DNA from: JBHOQX01 sp042408595
GTDB taxonomy: Bacteria; Chloroflexota; Chloroflexia; Chloroflexales; Roseiflexaceae
Assembly (NCBI GenBank): GCA_042408595.1
Contig: JBHOQX010000100.1
Span: 124,001 to 188,000 of the forward strand
Length of the DNA: 64,000 bases
Direction: 5' to 3'
Below the pieces are notes generated by a model. It searched no databases. It was given only the letters and a program-made list of their open reading frames with translations, and had not been told where the DNA came from. Shown in pieces: positions 25,740-34,089 of the stretch (position 1 is its first letter; each line of letters opens with the position of its first letter). The position numbers were made by a program, and so were the translations under genes.

Positions 25740-26210
25740 ATGACCGACGCCCACACCCGAGCAGAGTTGTTGGCCGCGCTGGAAGCCGAGCGCGCGGCGC
25801 TCGTCGCCGTGCTGGCCCGCATTGACGAGTCCCAATGGCGCGCTGCCGCCCGCGCCGACGGCTGGACGGTGCACGATATCGCCGCGCACATCGCGGACTC
25901 GACCTACGGTCTGGCGCTGCTGGCGCTCGGCGAAGCCAAGACGCTCCTGCCGCTCGACCCGGCGACCGGCTGGATGGCGCCCGATCAGAACAACGCCGAG
26001 CGCCGCGAAAAAAACGCCGACCTGCCGCGCGAAAAAGTGATGAGCCGCCTGGAAAACGCCTATGCCACCGCCCGCCGGGCTGTCGAAACCGTGCCCGACC
26101 TGGATGCGGCGGGCCCCTACGGCGATATCATCAGCAAGCGGCGCTTTCTCACCCGGATCATCGAGCATACCCGGGAGCACCGCGGCGAGATCGAGGCGGC
26201 AGGCGCGTAG
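25740..26210 (+). CDS. DinB-like / maleylpyruvate-isomerase-type four-helix protein
   Basis: The 156-residue protein has the DinB_2/MDMPI pattern: an N-terminal long helix (AELLAALEAERAALVAVL), W-x-AAARADGWTVHDIAAHIAD with the first metal histidine, and a C-terminal ITRIIEHTREHRGEIEA-like helix with further His residues. Related proteins are thiol-dependent metalloenzymes; the activity here is unknown. The start at 25740 is set by AGAGAGGT 6 bases upstream; an earlier in-frame ATG lies in the promoter. It is convergent with the next gene after 37 bp. Confidence 0.85.
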   Translation: MTDAHTRAELLAALEAERAALVAVLARIDESQWRAAARADGWTVHDIAAHIADSTYGLALLALGEAKTLLPLDPATGWMAPDQNNAERREKNADLPREKVMSRLENAYATARRAVETVPDLDAAGPYGDIISKRRFLTRIIEHTREHRGEIEAAGA

Positions 26211-26247
26211 GGTTGGGTTGCCATCCGCCCCTACGCGCCTGCGTCGG

Positions 26248-26724
26248 CTACTGGTCGAGCTTGGTCGTCTCGCCGGTCGCCGGAGCGTCCGGGCCACCCT
26301 CGCCCGGCGTGTGCTCCACAGGAACACGCTCCGTCGGTGGGCTGGCGCTCTCCCCAGGCGCACCGGACTCGAAGCGCGTGCTGAGCTGCCGCAACTGCTC
26401 GGTGATCGCCGCAATACCTTTGACGACGATCTCTTCCGCATCCTGCACGACCTTGCTCTCCTGCGCCTGCCGGAGCGCTTGCCGGCCTTTCTCGCTGGCC
26501 TCCTGCACGCGTGGGTCGGTCTGCACCTTTTCAACCGTTTTTTCGAGTTGTCCGGCGAGCTCGCGCACGCCGCTGGTCAGGTCGCGCTGCAAGCGCTGAA
26601 ACTGCTCGCTCTGCAGGGCCGTGCGCAGCGTGCTGGTCAGCTCAACGCCCAACGTCCGCAGCGCGTTCAGCAGCTCCGATGCCGCTTCCTGGCCGCCGTC
26701 CGGCCGTTTCTGTTCGTCGCCCAT
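26248..26724 (-). CDS. Hypothetical amphipathic coiled-coil protein
   Basis: This 158-residue protein is unrecognised. It is highly charged and mostly helical (about residues 10-125), with repeated Leu/Gln/Glu heptad-like patterns, no membrane segment and no cysteine. An acidic Pro/Gly/Thr-rich tail follows (about 128-158). Codon use matches its neighbours and GGGAG stands about 8 bases before the ATG, so it is a real gene. A TATAAT box (26811-26816, minus strand) lies about 87 bases upstream. It could be a structural or stress-associated helical protein; I have no basis for more. Confidence 0.75.
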   Translation of the reverse strand: MGDEQKRPDGGQEAASELLNALRTLGVELTSTLRTALQSEQFQRLQRDLTSGVRELAGQLEKTVEKVQTDPRVQEASEKGRQALRQAQESKVVQDAEEIVVKGIAAITEQLRQLSTRFESGAPGESASPPTERVPVEHTPGEGGPDAPATGETTKLDQ

Positions 26725-26836
26725 TGGTCGTTCTCCCTTCTCGGGGCTCGCCCCCAGGATATTCCCGCGATTCGCTCTGCCGGCATACGAGCGAGATGAG
26801 TGATACGACGATTATAGCACTGCATGGTTGCCCTGG

Positions 26837-26865
26837 TTGACGCACCTCTCCATGGCCCGTATAAT
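26837..26865 (+). promoter_or_regulatory. Promoter of cysK
   Basis: TTGACG (26837-26842), 17-bp spacer, TATAAT (26860-26865), 47 bases before the GTG start. Confidence 0.8.
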
Positions 26866-26912
26866 GCCGGCAGAAATGTTGACTCACAAATGCAACAACA
26901 CGGAGGCAGAGC

Positions 26913-27845
26913 GTGGCGCGGATCTACAACAATATCACCGAACTGGTCGGCAACACGCCGCTGGTCCGGCTCAATCGCGTGAACGATACCGATGCCATCA
27001 TTTTGGCGAAACTCGAGTTCTTCAACCCGGCCAGCAGCGTGAAGGACCGCATCGGCCTGGCGATGATCGAAGCCGCCGAGCGCCAGGGGAAGATCAGGCC
27101 GGGCGAGACGGTGATCGTCGAGCCGACCAGCGGCAACACCGGCATCGGGCTGGCGTTCGTCGCCGCCGCCAAGGGCTACAAGGTCATCCTGACCATGCCG
27201 GAGACGATGAGCGTCGAGCGGCGCAAGCTGCTGCGTGGCTTCGGCGCGGAGTTGGTGTTGACGCCGGGACCGGATGGAATGCGGGGTGCGATCGCGCAGG
27301 CCGAGGCGATCGCCGCCGAGCTGCCCAACGCCTGGATCCCCCAGCAGTTCAAGAATCCGGCCAACCCCGAGGTGCACCGGCGCACGACCGCCGAGGAGAT
27401 CTGGAACGACACCGACGGTCAGGTGGACATCCTGGTGGCCGGTATCGGTACGGGTGGCACGATCACCGGCGTGGCCGAGGTGATCAAGCCGCGTAAGCCG
27501 TCGTTTCGCGCGATCGCGGTCGAACCGGCGGCCTCGCCAGTGCTATCCGGCGGGAAACCGGGGCCGCACAAGATCCAGGGGATCGGCGCGGGGTTCATCC
27601 CCGATGTGCTGAACACCAGCATCATCGACGAAGTGATCCAGGTCGCCAATGACGACGCCTTCGACCTGGCGCGGCGGCTGGCGAAGGAAGAGGGGCTGAT
27701 GGTCGGCATCTCCTCGGGCGCGGCGGCCTGGGCAGCGCTCCAGGTCGGGCGGCGGCCCGAGAACGCCGGCAAACTGATCGTCTTCGTCGCCCCGAGCAAC
27801 GGCGAGCGCTATCTGAGCACTTCGCTGTACTCGGAGGATGCCTAG
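26913..27845 (+). CDS. cysK: Cysteine synthase A (O-acetylserine sulfhydrylase)
   Basis: CysK makes cysteine from O-acetylserine and sulfide with PLP. The 310-residue protein has the PLP lysine in NPASSVKDRIGLAMI, the substrate loop EPTSGNTGIGLAF, the phosphate-binding GIGTGGTITGVAEV and a C-terminal GISSGAAAWAAL. The start is GTG with GGAGG 6-7 bases upstream. It is a single gene with its own promoter. Confidence 0.97.
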   Translation: MARIYNNITELVGNTPLVRLNRVNDTDAIILAKLEFFNPASSVKDRIGLAMIEAAERQGKIRPGETVIVEPTSGNTGIGLAFVAAAKGYKVILTMPETMSVERRKLLRGFGAELVLTPGPDGMRGAIAQAEAIAAELPNAWIPQQFKNPANPEVHRRTTAEEIWNDTDGQVDILVAGIGTGGTITGVAEVIKPRKPSFRAIAVEPAASPVLSGGKPGPHKIQGIGAGFIPDVLNTSIIDEVIQVANDDAFDLARRLAKEEGLMVGISSGAAAWAALQVGRRPENAGKLIVFVAPSNGERYLSTSLYSEDA

Positions 27846-27857
27846 CCTGAAGCGACA

Positions 27858-27908
27858 GGAGATGAGAGACGGGAGCAAGAGATCTTTGATCCGTGATCTC
27901 TCATCTCC
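27858..27908. terminator. 12-bp perfect inverted repeat after cysK
   Basis: Arms 27858-27869 (GGAGATGAGAGA) and 27897-27908 are perfect complements with a 27-nt loop, starting 13 bp after the cysK stop. Likely a 3' hairpin; no T-run follows. Confidence 0.5.
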
Positions 27909-27974
27909 AAAGAAATCTTGGAGCTACGCCCTCCAAACCTCCCCATTTCGACCCCTTCTGGCCGTCGGACGTCC

Positions 27975-28042
27975 GACCGTTTCGCGATTGCAGATTGCAG
28001 ATTGTCTGCCCGTCTGCCCGTCTGCTCGTCTGACTGTCTGCG
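27975..28042. repeat. Short tandem words (GCAGATT, GTCTGCCC) before the kinase-like gene
   Basis: Repeats of GCAGATT and then about six degenerate copies of an 8-bp unit (GTCTGCCC, GTCTGCTC, GTCTGACT) run up to the -10 box at 28044. It is one member of the dispersed word-repeat class. Confidence 0.7.
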
Positions 28043-28043
28043 G

Positions 28044-28049
28044 TATAAT
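28044..28049 (+). promoter_or_regulatory. -10 element with possible leaderless start
   Basis: TATAAT; expected start of transcription about 28056-28057, coinciding with the GTG start codon at 28057. Confidence 0.55.
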
Positions 28050-28056
28050 CCGCCCC

Positions 28057-29025
28057 GTGCAGTCTGTCTTCGAGCATCTGAACGGCAGCGACGCGCTTCT
28101 ACCGCCCACCGGCGTGGAAGAGGCTCCCGGCGAGACGGCCTATCACCGCGTGCTCGGCCGGTTGGGGCAGTACACCGAGGCGGTGGTTGCGCCGCTCAAC
28201 ATGCGCCCGCGCGCCGCGGCGCTCCTCAGCGCATGCCCGGAGCGGGTCGAGGTGCGCGTCTCCACCCCGGCCAGCGCCATCGTCGTGGTGATCGCGCCGG
28301 ACGGCGACCTGAGCGCCGAGGTCTTCTTTCTCCGCACCATGGCGGCGCGCAACCTCCCCGCCCGCCGCCTGATAGCCCACGATCTGAGCCGCACGGCACA
28401 TCCCTTCAGCTACGCGGTGGAAAGCCACGTCGGCGGTGGTCCGCTCGACCAGGTGGAGAGCGACGCCCTGTTGCGCATCGCCGCCCGGCAGGTCGGGCGG
28501 ACGTTGCGCCGCCTGCACCAGGCCCCGGCGCCAGGGTTCGGCTGGCCGACACCCACGGGCCGCTGGCCGGCGGCGACATGGCGCGCGGCGCTACGCGGCT
28601 GGCTGGAGCGCATCGGCGCCTTCGCCCAGGCCGATGCGCTGCTGGAGCCGGCGACGGCGGCGCGGCTGTGGGCGGCGCTGCTCGACCATCCGGCGCTCGA
28701 CTGGGCCGAGCCGCGCGCGCTGCACGGCGCGGTCACCCCGGCGCACGCCATCGTCACCCGGGCGGAGAGCATCCAGCTCGAAGCGCTCACCTGCCCCGGC
28801 CCGCTGGCCGCTGGCGATCCACTGTTCGACCTGGCGCTCGGCCTGGCGCCGGCCCACCCCGGCGTGTTCCGCGCCGGGCTGCTGGAAGGGTACACCGCGA
28901 TGGGCGCGCTCGACGCCGCCCAGGAGGCGCGGCTGGCGCATCTCCGCCGGCTGGTGCAGGCGGTCGCGGCACTAGCTGCGGCGGACGAGGCGGCGCTGGC
29001 GGAGGTGATGGAGACCGGCGAATAG
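28057..29025 (+). CDS. Aminoglycoside-phosphotransferase-like protein lacking catalytic residues
   Basis: The 322-residue protein has the outline of an APH/choline-kinase fold: an N-lobe with a FFLRTMAARNLPARRLI helix, LRRLHQAP and GDPLFDLALGL near the C-terminus. The catalytic loop, normally H-x-D-x-x-x-x-N, reads LHGAVTPAHAIV, so the Asp and Asn are missing. The N-lobe lysine is also not evident. It is probably a pseudokinase or a binding protein (inference). GTG 28057 falls only 8 bases after the TATAAT box (28044-28049), so the transcript may be leaderless. A longer in-frame form to 27838 would run through the repeats and is rejected. Confidence 0.75.
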   Translation: MQSVFEHLNGSDALLPPTGVEEAPGETAYHRVLGRLGQYTEAVVAPLNMRPRAAALLSACPERVEVRVSTPASAIVVVIAPDGDLSAEVFFLRTMAARNLPARRLIAHDLSRTAHPFSYAVESHVGGGPLDQVESDALLRIAARQVGRTLRRLHQAPAPGFGWPTPTGRWPAATWRAALRGWLERIGAFAQADALLEPATAARLWAALLDHPALDWAEPRALHGAVTPAHAIVTRAESIQLEALTCPGPLAAGDPLFDLALGLAPAHPGVFRAGLLEGYTAMGALDAAQEARLAHLRRLVQAVAALAAADEAALAEVMETGE

Positions 29026-29059
29026 CGCTGAAGCCGGCGGCGTTGAACCCGCGAGTCAC

Positions 29060-29200
29060 ATGACGTCCGGGCAGCCCGGGCGCCCTGCGCGTACGCGCGA
29101 AGCGTTCTATATGCCCTTCATCGAGCGGCGCGATGCGTTTCTCGCCGCGGCGCGGCCCTTCCTCGGAGCCAGCGTGCCGGTCGGCGTCGGGGTCATCTGA
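29060..29200 (+). CDS. Possible 46-residue ORF
   Basis: An ATG frame of 46 residues (MTSGQPGRPARTREAFYMPF...) lies just after the kinase-like gene. It has no recognised domain and no clear ribosome site, and it could be the remnant of a lost gene. The surrounding 29026-29256 spacer shows nothing else. Confidence 0.2.
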   Translation: MTSGQPGRPARTREAFYMPFIERRDAFLAAARPFLGASVPVGVGVI

Positions 29201-29256
29201 AGTCGAGCAGGCCACGGCGTTCGTGTGAGCGGGCGCGGACGGACCCGGGGTGCGCG

Positions 29257-31995
29257 CTACCCCGCATACCCCCGGTACGGCCCGCCGCCCGGCAGCTTGA
29301 GGTACTCTGCGCCGAGCGGGGCGAGCCGCGGAGGATCGCCGTTCAGCGGCAATTCCAGCCGGGCATAGCGGGTGTACTGCACCACCCGGTCGCGCCGCCG
29401 GATCTCGCCGGTGATCGCCGGGCCGAGCACCGCCGCGCCGCCGTGCGCCAGCCACAGCTCGCGCAGCGCGCCCTGCGGCTCCGCGGCGGGCACGAAGCGC
29501 GCCCCGCTGTCGCCGAGCGCGACCAGTTCGCCGAGCGGCAGCCGCTCCGCGCCGCCGGGGCCGAGCCGCAGGCAGCCGCGCGCGAAGCATTGGAGCGCCC
29601 CGCCGGGGAGGGGTACGGCCGGCATCTGCGGCTCGCCAAGGAGCGCCTCCCCGCCGAACGCGCGCCACGCCGCCAGCATCGCCGGGGGCACGGCGTAGCC
29701 GAAGCGGCCCATCCGCGGGGCGGGCGCGCCGGCGATGGTCACGTCCATCACGTCGCGCGCCGCGCCGCCGTTCAGACTCACCTGGAGCCGGTAACGCCCC
29801 GGCGCGAGATCGCCCGGCAGGGGCAGCCGTTGCAGATGCTGCACGGCCTCGTCGCCCGGAATGTCGGCCGGGGCGAGCGCGCCGTAGAACAGCGGCGCGG
29901 ACGCCTGCGCCGCCGGTGCCCCCGCCGGGTCAAGCAGCGCGACGCGGAGCGCGCCGGCCGGCGGCGAAGCCGCGCCGCTCCGCCCGATCTCGAGCGTCAG
30001 CAGGAGGGTCTCGCCCGGCGCGTAGGCCGCGCCGCCCGCCGCGGGCGCGAGATGCGCCGCCGCCAGGCGCAGCCCATCCGCCAGCGGCAAGTCGCGCGGC
30101 GCGGGTGGGCCGATGTCGATCGGGCGGTACAGGTCGTACGGGCCGCGCGAGCCATCCTGGGCGTAGCGATAGGTGATCAGCGCGATCATCTCGGGCGTCA
30201 GCCAGTTGCCCAAATAATCGAGCGCCACCAGCGGCACGCGCCCATTGGCCAGGTCGCGCAGCAGCGGGCGCTGGTCCCACGCCCCGGCGTCGAGGAGCTG
30301 GCGGTGCTCGAAGGCCTGGATGCGCGACAGCTGCCCGGCCTCCGCGGCGATGCCCGGCACATCCGTCAGGATCGGACCGCCGGCGGCGCGCACCTCGGCC
30401 ACCAGCGCTGCGTTCACCCGGCCGAGCGTCGCCAGCACATCCGCCTCGCGCCGCAGATCGGCCCAGACGCCGTAGCTCCCGAAGGCAATCCGCGGCGGGG
30501 CCTGCTGCTCGACCAGGCCATACGGCTTGAGGTACTCCTCGCTCCACACCGGGTAGTAGCGCCCGAGCGCGAGCGACACGAGGGCGAGCACGCACGATGG
30601 CAGGGCGGCCAGGCGCACCCGGCGCGCCCACCGGCGATGGACAACAGACGCGGGATGAGCATCGGCTGCACCGGCGGCAGCGAGGTTCGCGCGTCGTACA
30701 GCATGTGTTCGTCCCTTGTCTTTCGTCTTTCGTCGCCTATCTGCGAACGCCAGCGCCACCAGCCAGATCAGCCCAGCGTACAGCTCGAGGAAATAATTCA
30801 GGTACGCGCCGACCTTGCCGATCCCGACCGCCGCGATCAGGCCGAGCAGCGCGTAGAGCAGCGCCAGCCCGGCCAGGGCGCGCGCCCCGCCGCCCCCGGC
30901 CAGCGCCAGCCCCCCGCCGAGCGCCGCCGCTAGCGGCAGTGGCCAGAGGATCGCGGCCTGGCCACGCCAGAAGCCGGCGGCGAGCCCCCATTCCCAGGCG
31001 TTCACATTGGCTGTGAGCAGGTGGACGACGAACCAGCCGCCACTGGCGAGGTGCAGGGCAAGCATCAGCGCCCCCCCCAAACCGGAAACCAACAGCCCGA
31101 GCAGCAGCGCCTCACGCCAGCGGCGCAGCGCCAGCAGCCAGAGCACGGCGGCCCCTGGCGCGGCCACCAGCGACTGTTTGGTGTACAGGCTCAGCACGAA
31201 GAGCAGCGCGCCCAGCCAGAGGAGCCACGATCGAGACGAAACGACGAAGGAGTGAGCGTGAGGTCGAGCTCTCGCTCGCCCCCCGATCTGGGAGACGCGA
31301 TCAGCACTGTGCAGATCGACGACTCCTAGCCCCTGACCCTTCGTCCCGACGGCCCGGATGCACACCAGCCCCCACAGCCCCAGGCAGACGCCCGGCATGT
31401 CCACCCGCATCACCGCCGACCACTCGCGGACGATCGGCAGCGCCAGAAAGCTCAATGCCGCCAGCAGGCGGGCGGCGGACATCAGCCGCTGTGCAGCGCG
31501 AACGCCGGTTGCATTTTCGGCCAGGGTGCCGGCTGGCGGCGGGGGTTGCGTTCGCCATCCGCCGCCTGCCGTCCATCGTTCGCTCACCGGCGCGGAGAGC
31601 CGCCAGATCGCCAGCGCGCACGCCAGCCCGGCCAGCAACGACACGGCGCGTCCGGCGGGGAGCGCGCCGCCGGCCAGCGGGGCCAGCGCCGCCGCAAGCG
31701 CCGGAAAGAGCGGCGGATAGTTCACCACCAGGTACGGCGGCGCGGCTGGGTCGGCATACAGCCGCCAGAGCGGCGTGCCGGCGCGGAGCGCGTTCGCCTG
31801 GGCCAGCAGCGGCCCCTCGCCGTAATCGAGCGGGTAGGGGTAGGCCAGCAGATGCCGGGCGTGGACGGCGAAAAACACGAGAAACGCGCCGATCAGCCCG
31901 GCGAACAACGCGAGCCCCGCCCAGGCGAGCAGGCTGGCCGGCTGGATGGCCCGGCTGCGGGGCGGCTCGGTGGCGCAGGTGGTCGTATCGGCCAT
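29257..31995 (-). CDS. GT-C type multi-pass membrane glycosyltransferase with C-terminal extracellular domain
   Basis: The roughly 912-residue protein starts with a membrane anchor followed by the DYGEGPLL motif, the acidic first-loop signature of GT-C (ArnT/PMT/GT39-like) transferases that use polyprenyl-phosphate sugars. About 10 membrane segments run to about residue 500. The soluble C-terminal part (about 500-912) contains LGEPQ/LGPAI-type repeats near the end (GEALLGEP, AAVLGPAITGE). Two cytoplasmic loops (DNA about 30610-30745 and 31236-31345) are Arg/Lys-rich and resemble translated intergenic words. Start 31995 is preferred over 32031; neither has a clear ribosome site. It has its own promoter at 32091-32119. 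Confidence 0.78.
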   Translation of the reverse strand: MADTTTCATEPPRSRAIQPASLLAWAGLALFAGLIGAFLVFFAVHARHLLAYPYPLDYGEGPLLAQANALRAGTPLWRLYADPAAPPYLVVNYPPLFPALAAALAPLAGGALPAGRAVSLLAGLACALAIWRLSAPVSERWTAGGGWRTQPPPPAGTLAENATGVRAAQRLMSAARLLAALSFLALPIVREWSAVMRVDMPGVCLGLWGLVCIRAVGTKGQGLGVVDLHSADRVSQIGGRARARPHAHSFVVSSRSWLLWLGALLFVLSLYTKQSLVAAPGAAVLWLLALRRWREALLLGLLVSGLGGALMLALHLASGGWFVVHLLTANVNAWEWGLAAGFWRGQAAILWPLPLAAALGGGLALAGGGGARALAGLALLYALLGLIAAVGIGKVGAYLNYFLELYAGLIWLVALAFADRRRKTKDKGRTHAVRRANLAAAGAADAHPASVVHRRWARRVRLAALPSCVLALVSLALGRYYPVWSEEYLKPYGLVEQQAPPRIAFGSYGVWADLRREADVLATLGRVNAALVAEVRAAGGPILTDVPGIAAEAGQLSRIQAFEHRQLLDAGAWDQRPLLRDLANGRVPLVALDYLGNWLTPEMIALITYRYAQDGSRGPYDLYRPIDIGPPAPRDLPLADGLRLAAAHLAPAAGGAAYAPGETLLLTLEIGRSGAASPPAGALRVALLDPAGAPAAQASAPLFYGALAPADIPGDEAVQHLQRLPLPGDLAPGRYRLQVSLNGGAARDVMDVTIAGAPAPRMGRFGYAVPPAMLAAWRAFGGEALLGEPQMPAVPLPGGALQCFARGCLRLGPGGAERLPLGELVALGDSGARFVPAAEPQGALRELWLAHGGAAVLGPAITGEIRRRDRVVQYTRYARLELPLNGDPPRLAPLGAEYLKLPGGGPYRGYAG

Positions 31996-32090
31996 GCGGG
32001 GGACGTGCGGTTCTGCGCCGGCGGCGCACACGGGGACATCCCCGGCTCGATATGCGCCAGGCCCGGCTCGCGGGCGGATGCCGAGAACGC

Positions 32091-32119
32091 AGTATAGAGG
32101 CCGCGGCGGGGCGCGTCAA
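32091..32119 (-). promoter_or_regulatory. Promoter of the glycosyltransferase, -35 overlapping the GH13 stop
   Basis: TTGACG (32114-32119), 17-bp spacer, TATACT (32091-32096), minus strand. The TGA stop of the GH13 gene (32116-32118) lies inside the -35 box. Confidence 0.7.
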
Positions 32120-34002
32120 GCGACGAGCGCCGCGCCGGCGAACGGCGGCAGCAGCAACGGGCCGCCGGTCAGTGCCACCTCCGGATCGGTCGCTATGCCG
32201 ACTCGCAGCACCGGATCGACCGGAACGCGACGCGGCGCGGGGCCATTGTTCAGCGCGACCATCACATCCGCGCCGCAGCGGTAGAGGAGCACGCCGGTGA
32301 CGTCATCCGCCAGGAGCGTCGTACGGGGGGCACGCCACACAGCGGCGTGCGCGCGCCGGAACGCACCGAGCCTCTGGTAGAAATCGAGCAGCGCCGCGTC
32401 CTGCGCGTCGCCCCACAGCATCGGCAGGCGGGCCTCCTCCGGATGGCCGCTGCCGTCGGGATAGCGCACATCGCGTTGCTGCGATAGGCCGACCTCGGTG
32501 CCGTAGTAGATGATCGGCGGGTGCGGCAGCGTGAACTGGCACAGGGCCGCCAGCTTCAGCCGGCGCGTATCGCCGCGCACCACCCAGAGGAAGCGGTTCA
32601 TGTCGTGGTTGTCGAGGAACGACGGCAGCACGAACTCCGGCGGAAAATACGCCAGGTGCCGCCGGACCAAGGCATCGAACGCCCGCGGCCCGATGGTGCC
32701 GAACGCGAAGAACTGCCGCAGCGCCTGGAGCAGCAGAAAATCCAGGCAGCCGTCCATCCGCCCGGCGTAGCTCGCCTGGAGCGCCGGCGTCTCGACCACC
32801 TCGCCGATGGTGGCCGACTCGGGCGCGGCGGCGCGGGTCGCGGCGCGGAAGGCGCTCCAGAAGGCGTACGTCGGACCGTTGGCGTAATCCAGGCGGAAGC
32901 CGTCCACCCCCAGCGCCAGCCAGCGGGTCGCGCAGCGGATCATGTAGTCGCGCGCTGCCGGGGCGTCGGCGTCGATCTGCGGATGGTCGCGCACGCCGAA
33001 GAAGCTGAGGTACTGGTCGGGCCAGCGGGTGAAGGTGAACCAGGCCGCCTCCGGGGCGTCCGGCGCGGCGAGGGCGGCCTGGAACGCCGGGTGACGGTCG
33101 GAGACATGGTTGACGACATAGTCAAGCAGCACGCGGATGCCGCGGGCATGGGCGGCGGCCACCAGGTCCCGCAGGTCGGCCTCGGCGCCGAGCCGCGGCT
33201 CGACGGCGGCGTAATCGGTGGCGTCGTACCCGTGATGCGACGGGCTGGGGAAGATCGGCGAGAGCCAGATGCAGGTCGCGCCGAGCGCGGCGATGTAGTC
33301 GAGCCGCTCGATCACGCCGCGCAGCGTCCCGCCGAAGAAGCCGCCGGGCGTCTCCGGCCGGGCGAACCCCCGCCCCGCGCCCGGCGCGAAGCGATCGACA
33401 AACACCTGGTAGATGATCGCCTCGCGCAGCCAGGCCGGCACGCGCTCGTCGTCCACGTGCACCGCGTAGCGCCCCGGGCGGCGCAGCGGCCAGAGCGCCG
33501 CCCCACCGACCGCGAACAGCCCGGCGTCCTCGTCGCGCACGCCGGCGGGCCGCTCGCCCGCGACGACACCGGCGATCTCGTCGGCCCAGCGCGTCGCGCC
33601 GCCATGTTGCCAGGCTTCGATCCGGTAGCGCAGCAGCGTGCCGGCCGGCTGCGGCGGAAAGACCCCCCGCCAGGTCTCCAGATAGCCCCACAGCAGCGTG
33701 TCCCAGGCGCTGCCGCCGCGTTCGAGCAGGAGCACGGCCCCGTTCGCAGCGACGCCGCGGGCGCCCTCCGGCTCCGTCCCGTCGGTCGTGTAGTAGCAGG
33801 CGACCTGATCGGCCACGACCTGCGGCCCGAGCGTCACCGTCAGCGTGATCGGCGCGCCCGGCGGCGGGTCCGCCGGCTCCAGCGTGTGGGCGATGCTGGC
33901 GCGCGCGGCCTTCAGGTGGGCCAGGCGCAGCGCGTCGGTCGCCAGCGTGCCGAAGACGAAATCAGCGGACGGCTGGCCGGAGGGTTCGGTTAGATCGGAC
34001 AC
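32116..34002 (-). CDS. Glycoside hydrolase family 13 alpha-amylase-type enzyme
   Basis: This 628-residue protein has an N-terminal beta-domain (about 30-190, like the CBM34/N domain of neopullulanases), a GH13 barrel and a short C-domain. The catalytic set is visible: GVDGFRLDYANG (nucleophile Asp), TIGEVVE (acid/base Glu) and FLDNHDMNRF (third Asp). YQVFVDRF and YVVNHVS mark conserved regions. No signal peptide is evident, so it probably acts in the cytoplasm on imported malto- or cyclodextrins. It follows the ABC permease gene across a strong hairpin and is likely the last gene of that transcript. Confidence 0.93.
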   Translation of the reverse strand: MSDLTEPSGQPSADFVFGTLATDALRLAHLKAARASIAHTLEPADPPPGAPITLTVTLGPQVVADQVACYYTTDGTEPEGARGVAANGAVLLLERGGSAWDTLLWGYLETWRGVFPPQPAGTLLRYRIEAWQHGGATRWADEIAGVVAGERPAGVRDEDAGLFAVGGAALWPLRRPGRYAVHVDDERVPAWLREAIIYQVFVDRFAPGAGRGFARPETPGGFFGGTLRGVIERLDYIAALGATCIWLSPIFPSPSHHGYDATDYAAVEPRLGAEADLRDLVAAAHARGIRVLLDYVVNHVSDRHPAFQAALAAPDAPEAAWFTFTRWPDQYLSFFGVRDHPQIDADAPAARDYMIRCATRWLALGVDGFRLDYANGPTYAFWSAFRAATRAAAPESATIGEVVETPALQASYAGRMDGCLDFLLLQALRQFFAFGTIGPRAFDALVRRHLAYFPPEFVLPSFLDNHDMNRFLWVVRGDTRRLKLAALCQFTLPHPPIIYYGTEVGLSQQRDVRYPDGSGHPEEARLPMLWGDAQDAALLDFYQRLGAFRRAHAAVWRAPRTTLLADDVTGVLLYRCGADVMVALNNGPAPRRVPVDPVLRVGIATDPEVALTGGPLLLPPFAGAALVA

Positions 34003-34026
34003 GAGCCAAGCCTGATGATCACTTGA

Positions 34027-34070
34027 CGAGGATCGAGGATCGCAGTGAGCCGTGCGATCCTCGATCCTCG
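34027..34070. terminator. 18-bp perfect hairpin between the permease and GH13 genes
   Basis: Arms 34027-34044 and 34053-34070 pair perfectly around an 8-nt loop; each arm carries two copies of GAGGATC. It separates the permease stop (34090) from the GH13 start (34002). It could reduce GH13 expression or protect the upstream mRNA. No T-run. Confidence 0.6.
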
Positions 34071-34089
34071 CACCACGATCCTCGAACAG

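Noticed and set aside
27975..28042. Possible CRISPR array in the GTCTGCCC repeats
   Set aside because: Units are 8 bp with no spacers and no cas genes; simple tandem words.
32521..33993. A 490-codon plus frame antisense to the GH13 gene
   Set aside because: Shadow of the amylase, which carries all catalytic motifs on the minus strand.
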